A DNA stretch of 64,000 bases from Methylotenera versatilis 7 (GTDB taxonomy: Bacteria > Pseudomonadota > Gammaproteobacteria > Burkholderiales > Methylophilaceae). Both the position numbers and the translations under genes were made by a program. The notes beneath the pieces were generated by a model, which was not told the DNA's origin, searched no databases, and saw only the letters and a program-made list of their open reading frames with translations. The stretch covers positions 1,178,001-1,242,000 of the forward strand of contig NZ_JUGF01000002.1 in the NCBI RefSeq assembly GCF_000799165.1. Direction: 5' to 3'. Below are positions 1 to 8,074 of the stretch, piece after piece (within the stretch, counting starts at the first letter, position 1; the number at the start of each line of letters is the position of its first letter).

Positions 1-1
1 A

Positions 2-112
2 CTGATCTCATATAGCCCGCCAGAAGTTTTGTTTACTGTTGTTTTGGTGTACGCGTTATCTGGTTACTTTTTGTGGGCAAAGTCGCGCGCTGCAAAAAAG
101 CCTACAAATTAG
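2..112 (+). CDS. pssA: CDP-diacylglycerol--serine O-phosphatidyltransferase, C-terminal fragment
   Basis: Partial gene entering from the left edge. The open frame starting at base 2 encodes about 36 residues: one hydrophobic helix (VLFTVVLVYALSGYFLW) followed by a short basic tail and a TAG stop. This resembles the last membrane helix of the phosphatidylserine synthase of betaproteobacteria, an inner-membrane enzyme that joins CDP-diacylglycerol and serine in phosphatidylethanolamine synthesis. The pssA-leuA order is common in this class, which supports the call. Only the tail is visible, so catalytic residues cannot be checked. Confidence 0.6.
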   Translation: MISYSPPEVLFTVVLVYALSGYFLWAKSRAAKKPTN

Positions 113-188
113 ATTGATATAAGGCGCTGTTATATTCAGGTATTGCTAAATTGAAAAAATCGTTTGGCATAAATGCACGATTAACTAC

Positions 189-217
189 TTGAAAAGCCAG
201 TATTAAATACTTATACT
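189..217 (+). promoter_or_regulatory. Sigma70-type promoter of the leuA leader
   Basis: TTGAAA at 189-194 and TATACT at 212-217 are separated by exactly 17 bases and each lies one mismatch from consensus. The predicted start of transcription is near 224, giving a leader of about 300 nt before leuA. It coincides with the ATG of a Leu-rich short ORF. Confidence 0.6.
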
Positions 218-223
218 AATTAC

Positions 224-340
224 ATGTTGAATCATTTCACATTTCAAGCAATCTCTTTTTACGCAGGCTTATTTTTAAGCCTTGCTTTAGCATTGGCTGC
301 GCTACGTCCAGCCATGCTGCTGCGCGTCAGCGCACAATAA
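224..340 (+). CDS. Leu-rich short ORF in the leuA leader (candidate leader peptide)
   Basis: A 38-residue open frame from ATG 224 to TAA 338-340, with 9 Leu codons (residues 2, 16, 18, 20, 22, 24, 27, 32, 33). No Shine-Dalgarno sequence precedes the ATG and the predicted transcription start falls at the same place, so translation would be nearly leaderless. A nested 8-residue frame begins at ATG 314 (Met-Leu-Leu-Arg). Leu-rich leader peptides controlling leu genes by attenuation are established in other proteobacteria. The role here is inferred from position and composition; the Leu codons are scattered rather than consecutive, which weakens the case. It could also be a chance hydrophobic frame. 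Confidence 0.35.
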   Translation: MLNHFTFQAISFYAGLFLSLALALAALRPAMLLRVSAQ

Positions 341-367
341 TCCCCCACCCCATTAAGTAATTTTATG

Positions 368-443
368 CTCACTGTTTTTTTACAGTGTTCAGAGTAGCTG
401 TGATTAATCAATAGTTACTCTGGCTAGTTAACAGTACAGTGAG
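368..443 (+). promoter_or_regulatory. Mutually exclusive hairpins in the leuA leader
   Basis: CACTGT at 370-375 can pair with ACAGTG at 382-387 as a local hairpin. CTCACTGT at 368-375 can instead pair with ACAGTGAG at 436-443, perfect over 8 bp. Between them AGAGTAGCT (391-399) pairs with AGTTACTCT (413-421) with one G-U pair. The same 5' strand in two alternative stems is the hallmark of an RNA switch or attenuator. No U-tract follows any stem, so a classical intrinsic terminator is not evident. Confidence 0.4.
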
Positions 444-523
444 TAAAATGATTGTATTTGTAGCTTTATGCGCAATTGATTCACTCATAATCAAAGCAAG
501 CTACAGCATTAGGAATAAAAAAC

Positions 524-2077
524 ATGAACACAGCAAACCAAACGAATAACCAAATTGTTATTTTTGATACCACTTTGCGCGATGGTGAACAAAGCCCTGG
601 CGCATCGATGACTAAAGAAGAAAAAATCCGTATCGCCCGCCAACTTGAAAAATTGGGTGTCAACGTGATTGAAGCAGGTTTTGCAGCTGCCAGCCCAGGT
701 GATTTTGAGGCGATTTCTGAAATCGCTAAGATAGTGAAAAACTCCACTGTTTGCTCGCTTGCCCGCGCCAGCGAAAATGATGTGCGACGTGCAGGCGAAG
801 CGATTAAACACGCTGCATCTGGTCGTATACATACGTTTATCGCCACCAGCAAAATCCATATGGAAAACAAGTTGCGCATGACGGAAGACCAAGTGGTAGA
901 GCGCGCAGTACAGGCCGTCAAATGGGCATTGGAATATACGCCTGATGTGGAGTTTTCTGCCGAAGACGCTGTGCGTTCCGATATCGACTTTTTAGTGCGT
1001 GTATTTGATGCGGTAATCGAAGCGGGCGCTAAAACCATCAATGTGCCAGATACGGTAGGCTATTCAATCCCGGCGCCATGGGGCGAAACGATGGCGACTT
1101 TAATTAAACGTGTTAAAAATTCAGATAAGGTAATTTGGAGTACGCATTGCCATAACGATTTAGGTATGGCGGTTGCCAACTCATTGGCAGCAGTGATGGG
1201 CGGTGCTCGCCAAGTGGAATGTACCATCAATGGCTTGGGTGAACGTGCAGGTAACGCCAGCTTGGAAGAGGTGGTGATGGCGATCAAAACCCGCAGCGAT
1301 ATTTTTAATTTGACCACGCGTATTGATACTACGCAAATCGTGCCGACTTCTAAATTGGTTTCTACGATTACTGGTTACCCGGTGCAGCCGAATAAGGCAA
1401 TCGTTGGTGCGAACGCATTTGCGCACGAAAGTGGCATTCATCAGGATGGCGTGTTAAAACATCGCGAAACCTATGAAATTATGCGTGCAGAAGATGTGGG
1501 CTGGAATGCGAATAAATTAACTTTGGGTAAATTGTCCGGACGTAACGCCTTTAGAACGCGCTTGAAAGAGTTGGGCATAGAATTGGAATCCGAAGACGCA
1601 ATGAATGCTGCTTTTGCTCGCTTTAAAGATTTAGCAGATAAAAAATCAGAGATTTTTGATGAGGATTTGCACGCTTTAGTTAGTGATGAATTTGTGCATG
1701 AGGCCAGTGAAAATTACAAATTGGTGTATTTGCAAGTTGCATCGCAAACAGGCGAAGTACCACATGCCATTATTACTTTATCTGACAACAGTGTAGAAAA
1801 ACGTGCAGAAGCAGATGGCGGTGGCCCTGTAGATGCGACGTTTAAAGCGATCGAAAGCATGGTCAATAGTGGTGCTGAATTGCAATTATATTCGGTGAAT
1901 AACATTACCAGCGGCACCGATGCGCAGGGTGAAGTGACCGTGCGCTTAGCCAAAGGCGGGCGTATCGTGAACGGACAGGGCGCCGATACCGATATTGTGG
2001 TGGCGTCAGCCAAGGCATACTTGAATGCATTGAATAAATTGCATTCAAAAGACGAAAAGATGAATCCGCAACTTTAA
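524..2077 (+). CDS. leuA: 2-isopropylmalate synthase
   Basis: First committed enzyme of leucine synthesis: condenses acetyl-CoA with 2-oxoisovalerate in the cytoplasm. The protein has 517 residues, the usual length of the long LeuA form. The N-terminal TIM barrel carries [12 protein letters not shown] at residues 15-26 and the metal-binding HCHND at 208-212, then [14 protein letters not shown]. The C-terminal part from about residue 380 is the LeuA allosteric domain that binds leucine, so feedback inhibition is expected. AGGA lies about 10 bases before the ATG. It stands alone behind a long structured leader with a Leu-rich ORF, which suggests leucine-dependent control of transcription. A roughly 100-bp inverted repeat follows the stop. 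Confidence 0.97.
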   Translation: MNTANQTNNQIVIFDTTLRDGEQSPGASMTKEEKIRIARQLEKLGVNVIEAGFAAASPGDFEAISEIAKIVKNSTVCSLARASENDVRRAGEAIKHAASGRIHTFIATSKIHMENKLRMTEDQVVERAVQAVKWALEYTPDVEFSAEDAVRSDIDFLVRVFDAVIEAGAKTINVPDTVGYSIPAPWGETMATLIKRVKNSDKVIWSTHCHNDLGMAVANSLAAVMGGARQVECTINGLGERAGNASLEEVVMAIKTRSDIFNLTTRIDTTQIVPTSKLVSTITGYPVQPNKAIVGANAFAHESGIHQDGVLKHRETYEIMRAEDVGWNANKLTLGKLSGRNAFRTRLKELGIELESEDAMNAAFARFKDLADKKSEIFDEDLHALVSDEFVHEASENYKLVYLQVASQTGEVPHAIITLSDNSVEKRAEADGGGPVDATFKAIESMVNSGAELQLYSVNNITSGTDAQGEVTVRLAKGGRIVNGQGADTDIVVASAKAYLNALNKLHSKDEKMNPQL

Positions 2078-2178
2078 TTTTTTGTAAAATCGACCAAATA
2101 CTTCGTTACTTTTCGCTTGCCGTACTTATTGTACTGTCTGCGCTCAAGTGTCTCGTCTTTGGCCGATATAACAAAAAA
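2078..2178. repeat. Imperfect 21-bp terminal inverted repeat enclosing about 60 bp
   Basis: Bases 2078-2098 and the reverse complement of 2158-2178 agree at 18 of 21 positions (both start TTTTTTGT and end with CCAAA). The T-run on the left and the A-run on the right would make the folded form work as a terminator in either direction. The interior holds a small GTAC-centred dyad around 2122-2133. It fills the whole gap between leuA and the exporter gene. It could be a terminator or a copy of a dispersed palindromic repeat; no second copy was seen here. Confidence 0.45.
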
Positions 2179-2186
2179 TATATGCT

Positions 2187-3068
2187 ATGCATCGTAAAAA
2201 TCAAACTTTATTCATCTTTTTAGCACTGTTTTGCACCTACTTTATCTGGGGTTCAACTTACTTAGCGATTAAGTTTGGCATTGAGAGTTTTCCGCCTTTT
2301 TTAATGGGCGGCATACGTTTTACGGTCGCTGGTGCTTTGTTGTATATGGTGATGCGTTTTCTTGGTTCGCCGAATCCAACAAAACAGCAATGGCTGGGCG
2401 CAACAGCAGTAGGTATTTTGTTGCCAGCACTAGGAAACGGCACGGTCTGTTATGTACAGCAGACGGTTTCCTCTAGCGTCGCGGCGCTTTCTATTGCTAC
2501 TGCGCCGATTTGGATGGCGATTTTTGCATCCATCTGGGGCCATAAAATCACGCGCCGAGAATGGCTGGGTATTGCTGTTGGTTTGGTTGGTATTGTGCTG
2601 CTAAACGTGGGTGGTAGTTTGCATGGCGAAATATTCAGTGCCTTTTTATTGATCTTCGCTGCAGCGACTTGGTCATTTGGTTCTGTATGGAGTAAGTATT
2701 TAAGTATGCCGACCGGGTTAATGGCGCCTGCCTGTCAAATGTTAACAGGTGGTGTTGCTTTATTGATTTTCAGTGCATTGCAAGGTGAGCAGTATCCAGC
2801 TGTGATTAGCTTGAAATCTTGGGCGGCGATGTTGTTTTTAATTGTATTAGGTTCGCTAGTTGCTTACAGCGCCTACCAGTATTTGCTTAAAACTGTGCGA
2901 CCATTGGTTGCCAGTAGCAATACCTTTGTTAATCCCATTGTGGCATTTGGGCTAGGCATCTGGTTGGCAAGTGAGCATGTCACCTCAACTGAATATATTG
3001 CGCTGGCGGTGATTTTAGTTGGTGTATTTTTAGTACTTTCTGCGGGCAATGAAAATATAGAGCAATAG
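2187..3068 (+). CDS. yedA: EamA/DMT-family permease, YedA-like
   Basis: Inner-membrane transporter of the drug/metabolite superfamily with 293 residues, about ten hydrophobic helices and two EamA repeats (roughly residues 10-140 and 150-285). The start, with FIWGSTYLAIKFGIES and PPFLMGGIRF, and the later SWAFGSVWSKY stretch closely follow E. coli YedA. YedA-type proteins are thought to export amino acids or drugs; the substrate here is unknown. Placement after leuA might suggest amino-acid export, but the two are separated by a terminator-like repeat. No clear ribosome binding site precedes the ATG; an out-of-frame ATG lies 5 bases upstream. Confidence 0.85.
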   Translation: MHRKNQTLFIFLALFCTYFIWGSTYLAIKFGIESFPPFLMGGIRFTVAGALLYMVMRFLGSPNPTKQQWLGATAVGILLPALGNGTVCYVQQTVSSSVAALSIATAPIWMAIFASIWGHKITRREWLGIAVGLVGIVLLNVGGSLHGEIFSAFLLIFAAATWSFGSVWSKYLSMPTGLMAPACQMLTGGVALLIFSALQGEQYPAVISLKSWAAMLFLIVLGSLVAYSAYQYLLKTVRPLVASSNTFVNPIVAFGLGIWLASEHVTSTEYIALAVILVGVFLVLSAGNENIEQ

Positions 3069-3151
3069 ATGCAGCAAGCTGCTTTGTTCTTACCTCTGTA
3101 TTCTGATTGTCGTGATGTTTATTTATGGGTTAATTCGTAACGGAGTAAATT

Positions 3152-3814
3152 TTGAATTTAGCTTTATTTGATCTTGATAACACTTTATTAGCAGGTGATT
3201 CAGACTATAACTGGAGTTTGTTTCTAATTGATGAAGGCTTATTGGATGCCAAAACACATCATGACCGCAATGAGCAGTTTTACCTGGATTACAAAAATGG
3301 CAATTTGGATATTTTTGCTTTTTTGAAGTTTCAGTTGCAGCCATTAAGCCAGCATCCTAAAAAATTTCTGGATGAATTGCATGTCAAATATATGGAAAAA
3401 GTCATCAAGCCGATGATGACGGATAAAGCGCAGGCTTTAGTGAGTCAGCATAAAGCGGCAGGTGATTTGTGTGTTGTGATTACTGCCACCAACAGTTTCG
3501 TCACTAAACCAATTGCCGCTGCTTATGGCATTGAGCACTTGATTGGATCAGACCCGGAAATGGTGAATGGTCAATTTACCGGTGGCGTAAGTGGTGTGCC
3601 AAGTTTTCAGGCAGGTAAGGTTACGCGCATCAATCAGTGGTTGGCAGATCAAGGCCAAGCGCTGGGTGATTTTGAGAAAAGTTATTTTTACAGTGATTCA
3701 CACAACGATTTGCCATTGATGAAATTAGTGACGAATCCGGTGGCGGTGGATGCAGATGCAACGCTTACAGCGTATGCGAAAGAGCATGATTGGCCTGCAA
3801 TCAGCTTGCGTTAA
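3152..3814 (+). CDS. HAD-IB family phosphatase (SerB/CicA-like)
   Basis: Cytoplasmic phosphatase of the haloacid dehalogenase superfamily, 220 residues. Motif I is DLDNTL with the catalytic D7 and D9, motif II is the Thr at about residue 111 (VVITATNSF), and motif IV is SDSHNDLP at 181-188 with D182 and D186. An alpha-helical cap lies between motifs I and II, as in phosphoserine phosphatase relatives. The start is TTG at 3152, supported by GGAG about 10 bases upstream; no ATG fits. Family members act on phosphoserine, histidinol phosphate or other small phosphates, and the sequence alone does not decide between them. A GC-rich hairpin follows the stop. Confidence 0.85.
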   Translation: MNLALFDLDNTLLAGDSDYNWSLFLIDEGLLDAKTHHDRNEQFYLDYKNGNLDIFAFLKFQLQPLSQHPKKFLDELHVKYMEKVIKPMMTDKAQALVSQHKAAGDLCVVITATNSFVTKPIAAAYGIEHLIGSDPEMVNGQFTGGVSGVPSFQAGKVTRINQWLADQGQALGDFEKSYFYSDSHNDLPLMKLVTNPVAVDADATLTAYAKEHDWPAISLR

Positions 3815-3822
3815 AATTTAAA

Positions 3823-3843
3823 AGCTCCCTAATTTAGGGAGTT
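3823..3843. terminator. Hairpin after the HAD phosphatase
   Basis: CTCCCTA-ATT-TAGGGAG (3825-3841), extended by one A-T and one G-U pair on the outside, lies 10 bases after the stop codon. There is no U-tract behind it, so it is a weak or factor-assisted terminator, or an mRNA 3' end stabiliser. Confidence 0.4.
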
Positions 3844-3914
3844 GCAAGGTATTTTAAGGTCAATTAATCTAGCTTTGGTTTAAATTTTTTAACTTGAATT
3901 TAAGGTTAAGTTAA

Positions 3915-5090
3915 ATGGCTAAAAACATTGTATTTTGCGCAGATGGTACCTGGAACAGGGCGGGCGATGAAATCGATAGTGATTCCGATGCGCCGTCCAA
4001 TGTCTTTAAATTATTCACACACCTTGCTGGCAAACACATTTCAAAGATACATCATTCCGAAATTACCGGCCGTGTAACGGAATATGAAAAAAGCTTGATT
4101 GTGGATACCAACACGCTACAAATAGCCAAATATATCAATGGAGTAGGCGACTCCAGTGTCAAGTTAAATCGTATTTTAGGTGGTGCATTCGGTTTTGGTT
4201 TAATCGAACGCATCGCCAGAGGATATACGTTCATTTCCAGAAACTATGTTGCAGGCGACAAGATTTACATTGTCGGTTTTAGTCGCGGCGCCTATACGGC
4301 CCGAGCGTTAGCTGGACTGATTACGGCTAAAGGTTTATTAGCCAAAAAATTTAATCAAGGTGAAGCGGCATCGTATGATATGGCTATCCGAGCCTGGTAT
4401 AGCTATCGAGACGGTATTAATCAGACATCCTATCAAAACAGGCTGCAAAATTTATTTATTGCTTTTACCAGCATTAAAAATTTTGTATTAAAAAATACCA
4501 TCACAGATGCAGATTTCATTAAAGATATTCCGATAGAAGCAGTTGCAGTTTGGGATACCGTTGGCGCGTTAGGCATTCCGGATTTTGAGTTCGATGATAA
4601 TCGCGCTGAAATTAGAGATGGCTTTGCATTTGCGGATAATGTGCTGAATGCCAAGGTTAAGTTTGGATTGCATGCGGTGGCATTAGATGAAATGCGTTTG
4701 TTGTTCACCCCGACATTATGGGCAAAGCGCGGTGGTATTAAGCAGGTTTTATTTGCTGGGTCACATTCAGATGTTGGCGGCGGATACAAAGAAGCAGGTT
4801 TGTCCGATTGTGCCCTAAAATGGATGATAGACGAGCTTGGCGATAAAAGCGTTGGCGTAAAATTTATGGATGATGTATTTAAAGTCATTGGCGACTATGC
4901 GGCAATCGCACATACAGAGTGGGCACATTTGGTCGGAATCGCAGGAAAAATGGGCGCCAGGCAATTTAAGCAGTTGGTGCAGAATGGTACGGTAAGTGTG
5001 CATCAATCGGTGTTGGATAGAAAAGCTCTAAAAGCTTTTAGTCAATATTTAGGCGCGCCCGCCAGCCGATATAATCCAACAAATTACTAA
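3915..5090 (+). CDS. DUF2235 alpha/beta hydrolase (Tle1-like phospholipase fold)
   Basis: A 391-residue protein starting with KNIVFCADGTWN, the signature of DUF2235. The nucleophile elbow GFSRG is at 121-125 with Ser123; W213-D214 and SHSDVGGGY at 283-291 give candidate acid and base residues. DUF2235 includes the type VI secretion lipase effectors Tle1, which cut membrane phospholipids. No T6SS genes, VgrG, PAAR or immunity protein lie nearby and there is no signal peptide, so an effector role is not supported; a cytoplasmic hydrolase is equally possible. The stop is one base from the convergent ypjD stop. An AAGG stretch lies just before the ATG. Confidence 0.8.
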   Translation: MAKNIVFCADGTWNRAGDEIDSDSDAPSNVFKLFTHLAGKHISKIHHSEITGRVTEYEKSLIVDTNTLQIAKYINGVGDSSVKLNRILGGAFGFGLIERIARGYTFISRNYVAGDKIYIVGFSRGAYTARALAGLITAKGLLAKKFNQGEAASYDMAIRAWYSYRDGINQTSYQNRLQNLFIAFTSIKNFVLKNTITDADFIKDIPIEAVAVWDTVGALGIPDFEFDDNRAEIRDGFAFADNVLNAKVKFGLHAVALDEMRLLFTPTLWAKRGGIKQVLFAGSHSDVGGGYKEAGLSDCALKWMIDELGDKSVGVKFMDDVFKVIGDYAAIAHTEWAHLVGIAGKMGARQFKQLVQNGTVSVHQSVLDRKALKAFSQYLGAPASRYNPTNY

Positions 5091-5091
5091 A

Positions 5092-5913
5092 CTATTTGTT
5101 GAGTAGTACCTGCAGCACAAAACGACTGCCGATATAAGCTAACAATAAGAGCAAAAAGCCGATCAAGGTCAGGTTGATCGCTTTTCTGCCGCGCCAGCCA
5201 TATTGGTAACGCCCAAATAATAACCAGCCATAAATCATCCAGGACGCAATCGAAAAAAGGGTTTTATGATTGAGTTGCAGCGGTTTTCCAAAAATCTTCT
5301 CGCTAAAGAACACGCCGCTTATTAATGTCAATGTGAGTAGCACAAAGCCAATGGTAATCACGCGAAACAACAGGCTTTCCATCACCATTAATGGAGGGAA
5401 ACTGGGCAGTTTAATTAATGTAGGTTTGTTGTGCAGACTGCGTTCAGCGATTGTCATTAATAGGGCGTGTAAAGCGGCAAATGTAAACAAGCTATATGCC
5501 AGAATCGCAATGCCGATATGCGCCATAAACAAACCTTCGTGCGCAGTGGGTAGATAATGATTTTTGATGGCAAAAGCCGGCAGTAAGACAAAAATCGCTG
5601 CAGGCGGCAATACAAAAGCTTGCAGGCTATGTAATTCGTGTTTTAGATCCGTTAACCAATATACCAATACCGTTAGCCAGAAAATAGCTGACAATGCATA
5701 GTAAAAGCCTAAATTGACACTGCCGGCACTAAAGACATCGCGGTATAAAAGCCAGCCATGCAACATTAAGCCCAAAGCGATCATGGCAGAATGCAATTTA
5801 AGTGATTGCGCATTAGTGGCTGATTTGGCGGTGCGCCAGAAATCTGCTGCTACTGCCAGATAAATAAAAGCCACAACCGAATACGGAATGAAATAGTGCA
5901 CTGAATTTTGCAT
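5092..5913 (-). CDS. ypjD: Cytochrome c assembly-type inner-membrane protein
   Basis: Integral membrane protein of 273 residues with about eight hydrophobic helices, of the CcmC/CcsA/HemX superfamily. It shows a WxxYG-type tail (SWMIYGWLLFGRYQYGWRG) and conserved His in helices around residues 130 and 215 that could bind haem. It lies divergently next to ffh, exactly where ypjD sits in many proteobacteria, which is the strongest support for the name. Its function is poorly defined; a role in haem handling is inferred from the family. The 88-bp gap to ffh must hold both promoters. Confidence 0.85.
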   Translation of the reverse strand: MQNSVHYFIPYSVVAFIYLAVAADFWRTAKSATNAQSLKLHSAMIALGLMLHGWLLYRDVFSAGSVNLGFYYALSAIFWLTVLVYWLTDLKHELHSLQAFVLPPAAIFVLLPAFAIKNHYLPTAHEGLFMAHIGIAILAYSLFTFAALHALLMTIAERSLHNKPTLIKLPSFPPLMVMESLLFRVITIGFVLLTLTLISGVFFSEKIFGKPLQLNHKTLFSIASWMIYGWLLFGRYQYGWRGRKAINLTLIGFLLLLLAYIGSRFVLQVLLNK

Positions 5914-6019
5914 ATGACAATTATGGCAAAACTCGTCTAATTAGCATAGCTTGATGTAAAATTACTGCAAATTCAATTAGCAATATCTTTCAGTATCACC
6001 TTTGAAGGTAACCCCGAAA

Positions 6020-7384
6020 ATGTTAGAAAATTTAACCGGCCGCTTACAGGGCGTCATCAAAAATCTACGTGGTCAAGCACGATTAACTGAAGACAATATC
6101 AGCGACGCGATGCGTGAAGTACGTATGGCATTGCTAGAAGCCGATGTGGCCTTGCCTGTAGTAAAAGACTTTATCAGCCGCGTTAAGGCGCGTGCGCAAG
6201 GTAAAGAGGTATTGCTGAGCTTAACACCAGGCCAAGCCGTCATTGAAGTGGTCAATGATGAATTGACAGAGTTAATGGGCAAAGCCAATGTAGGTTTGAA
6301 TCTAGCCACGCAGCCGCCGGCAATTATTTTAATGGCTGGTTTGCAGGGCTCCGGTAAAACGACTACATCGGCCAAGCTGGCAAAGTTACTCAAGGAACAA
6401 AAGAAAAAAGTGCTGTTGGCTAGTGCGGATATTTATCGCCCTGCTGCGATTGCACAATTGCAAACTTTGGCTAAGCAGCTGGATATAGATTGCTTTGATA
6501 GTAATGCAAATCAAAAGCCGAGTGAAATTGCAGCATTAACTTTAGAACATGCCAAAAAGAACTATTACGATGTTGTGATTTTTGATACCGCAGGTCGCTT
6601 GGGTATTGATGAAGCGATGATGGCAGAAATCAAAGCGCTGCACACGCAACTAAACCCGATTGAAACCTTGTTTGTCGTAGATGCGATGCAGGGTCAGGAT
6701 GCGGTAAATACCGCCAAGGCTTTTGGCGAAACGTTGCCATTAACCGGCGTGGTGTTAACGAAGTTAGACGGCGATGCACGTGGCGGCGCGGCTTTGTCTG
6801 TGCGACATGTGACAGGTCAGCCGATTAAGTTTATCGGTGTGAGCGAGAAGGTCGATGGTTTAGAACCTTTCCATCCTGACCGTATGGCCGGCCGCATATT
6901 GGGCATGGGCGATGTGCTGGGCTTGATTGAGCAAGCGCATAAAAATGTCGATATGGCCGAGGCGCAAAAAGTCGCTGACAAAATTAAATCAGGCAGTAAA
7001 TTTGATCTGGAAGACTTTAAAAGCCAAATGAGCCAAATGCGCAAAATGGGCGGCATGGGTGCGTTAATGGACAAAATGCCGGCACAAATGGCCAGTATGG
7101 CAGCCAAGGTGAACAATGAAGATGCCGATAAATCATTGCGCCGTATTGAAGGCATTATCAATAGCATGACGCCGCTTGAGCGTCGTAAGCCGGAATTAAT
7201 CAAAGCCACACGTAAGAAACGTATCGCCGCCGGTAGCGGTGTGCAAGTGCAAGAAGTGAATCGCTTGCTAAAACAGTTTGAAGAAACGCAAAAGATGATG
7301 AAAATGTTCAGCAAAGGCGGCATGGCAAAAATGATGCGTGGCATGGGCGGCATGATGGGCGGTAAATTGCCGGGTCTGCGTTAA
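6020..7384 (+). CDS. ffh: Signal recognition particle GTPase Ffh
   Basis: Binds 4.5S RNA and the signal sequence of nascent membrane proteins and delivers ribosomes to FtsY. The N domain begins MLENLTGRLQ, the usual Ffh start, so ATG 6020 is preferred over an in-frame TTG at 6002; GAAGG lies at 6004-6008. G motifs are GLQGSGKTT (107-115), DTAGR (189-193) and TKLDG (247-251). The Met-rich M domain follows (MGGMGALMDKMP and the closing Gly/Met tail). Length is 454 residues, normal for the family. It is monocistronic, followed by 300 bases without genes. Confidence 0.97.
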   Translation: MLENLTGRLQGVIKNLRGQARLTEDNISDAMREVRMALLEADVALPVVKDFISRVKARAQGKEVLLSLTPGQAVIEVVNDELTELMGKANVGLNLATQPPAIILMAGLQGSGKTTTSAKLAKLLKEQKKKVLLASADIYRPAAIAQLQTLAKQLDIDCFDSNANQKPSEIAALTLEHAKKNYYDVVIFDTAGRLGIDEAMMAEIKALHTQLNPIETLFVVDAMQGQDAVNTAKAFGETLPLTGVVLTKLDGDARGGAALSVRHVTGQPIKFIGVSEKVDGLEPFHPDRMAGRILGMGDVLGLIEQAHKNVDMAEAQKVADKIKSGSKFDLEDFKSQMSQMRKMGGMGALMDKMPAQMASMAAKVNNEDADKSLRRIEGIINSMTPLERRKPELIKATRKKRIAAGSGVQVQEVNRLLKQFEETQKMMKMFSKGGMAKMMRGMGGMMGGKLPGLR

Positions 7385-7590
7385 GCTGGTTTGCAAAATC
7401 GAAAGTTGTATAAAGCGTTTTAAAATTAAATAAATTAGAACGTTTTAAGCAAGGCGATTTCTATTATTTAGAATATTTCGGATTAATATCTTTAACAGTT
7501 AAATTCCTATACAAATCGCCACAGTTTTAACAACATAATTTCTGCTAAAAAATAAAAATATAAAAAGTTAATTTATTTCGCAGGTTATCA
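7385..7590. other. Intergenic region without a gene
   Basis: AT-rich stretch between ffh and the promoter of the Lys tRNA. No ORF with a ribosome binding site and no convincing hairpin with a U-tract was seen. Confidence 0.6.
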
Positions 7591-7619
7591 TTGACCAAAG
7601 CCCGAGTTTCTTGCATAAT
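7591..7619 (+). promoter_or_regulatory. Promoter of tRNA-Lys
   Basis: TTGACC at 7591-7596 and CATAAT at 7614-7619 with a 17-base spacer. The predicted start near 7626 leaves a 5' extension of about 75 nt to be trimmed before the tRNA. Confidence 0.65.
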
Positions 7620-7701
7620 TGCGCCCTTTCGTAGGTAAAGCAATTAGCAACTTAAATCGCTTACGAAGTCAGTAGGTATCCAGTATTACCCGTTTCACAA
7701 T

Positions 7702-7777
7702 GGGGCGTTAGCTCAGCTGGTAGAGCAGCGGACTTTTAATCCGTTTGTCGTGGGTTCGATCCCCGCACGCCCTACCA
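7702..7777 (+). tRNA. tRNA-Lys (anticodon UUU)
   Basis: A 76-nt cloverleaf. The acceptor arm GGGGCGT pairs with ACGCCCT (first pair G-U), the D arm is GCTCAGCTGGTAGAGC, the anticodon loop is CTTTTAA with anticodon TTT, the T arm is GTGGGTTCGATCCCCGC, and CCA is encoded. It is flanked by its own promoter and terminator, so it is a single-gene unit. Confidence 0.97.
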
Positions 7778-7814
7778 ATTCCATGTTTTAGGCAATCCTA
7801 GAACATACAAAAAA

Positions 7815-7838
7815 ACCAGCCTAAGTGCTGGTTTTTTT
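7815..7838 (+). terminator. Intrinsic terminator after tRNA-Lys
   Basis: ACCAGC (7815-7820), loop CTAAGT, GCTGGT (7827-7832), then a run of T. The A-run before the stem makes it symmetrical, so it may also stop transcripts from the right. Confidence 0.85.
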
Positions 7839-8074
7839 ATTGCTTGTGAGTTTTGTACATTCAACTTCACCTAGTTTGAACTTGAGACTTCAATCCGTTG
7901 GTACTGTATTTCACTCACAGAGGGGCGGCAAAAATAAAGGACTCGGAGAAATCTGGGGCCTTTTTCATTCGCATATCTCAGTGATAATAACTGCTATATA
8001 GATAGGGTGAAGTGGTTGTTAACAGCCGTCATTGGTTTATATCAGCATTTATATTCGCTATAAGCAGGATTTGC

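Noticed and set aside
3915-5090. Type VI secretion locus
   Set aside because: Only the DUF2235 hydrolase is present; no VgrG, PAAR, Hcp or immunity gene lies near.
6002-6019. TTG 6002 as the start of ffh
   Set aside because: Ffh proteins start at the MLENL-like sequence; ATG 6020 has GAAGG at the right distance.
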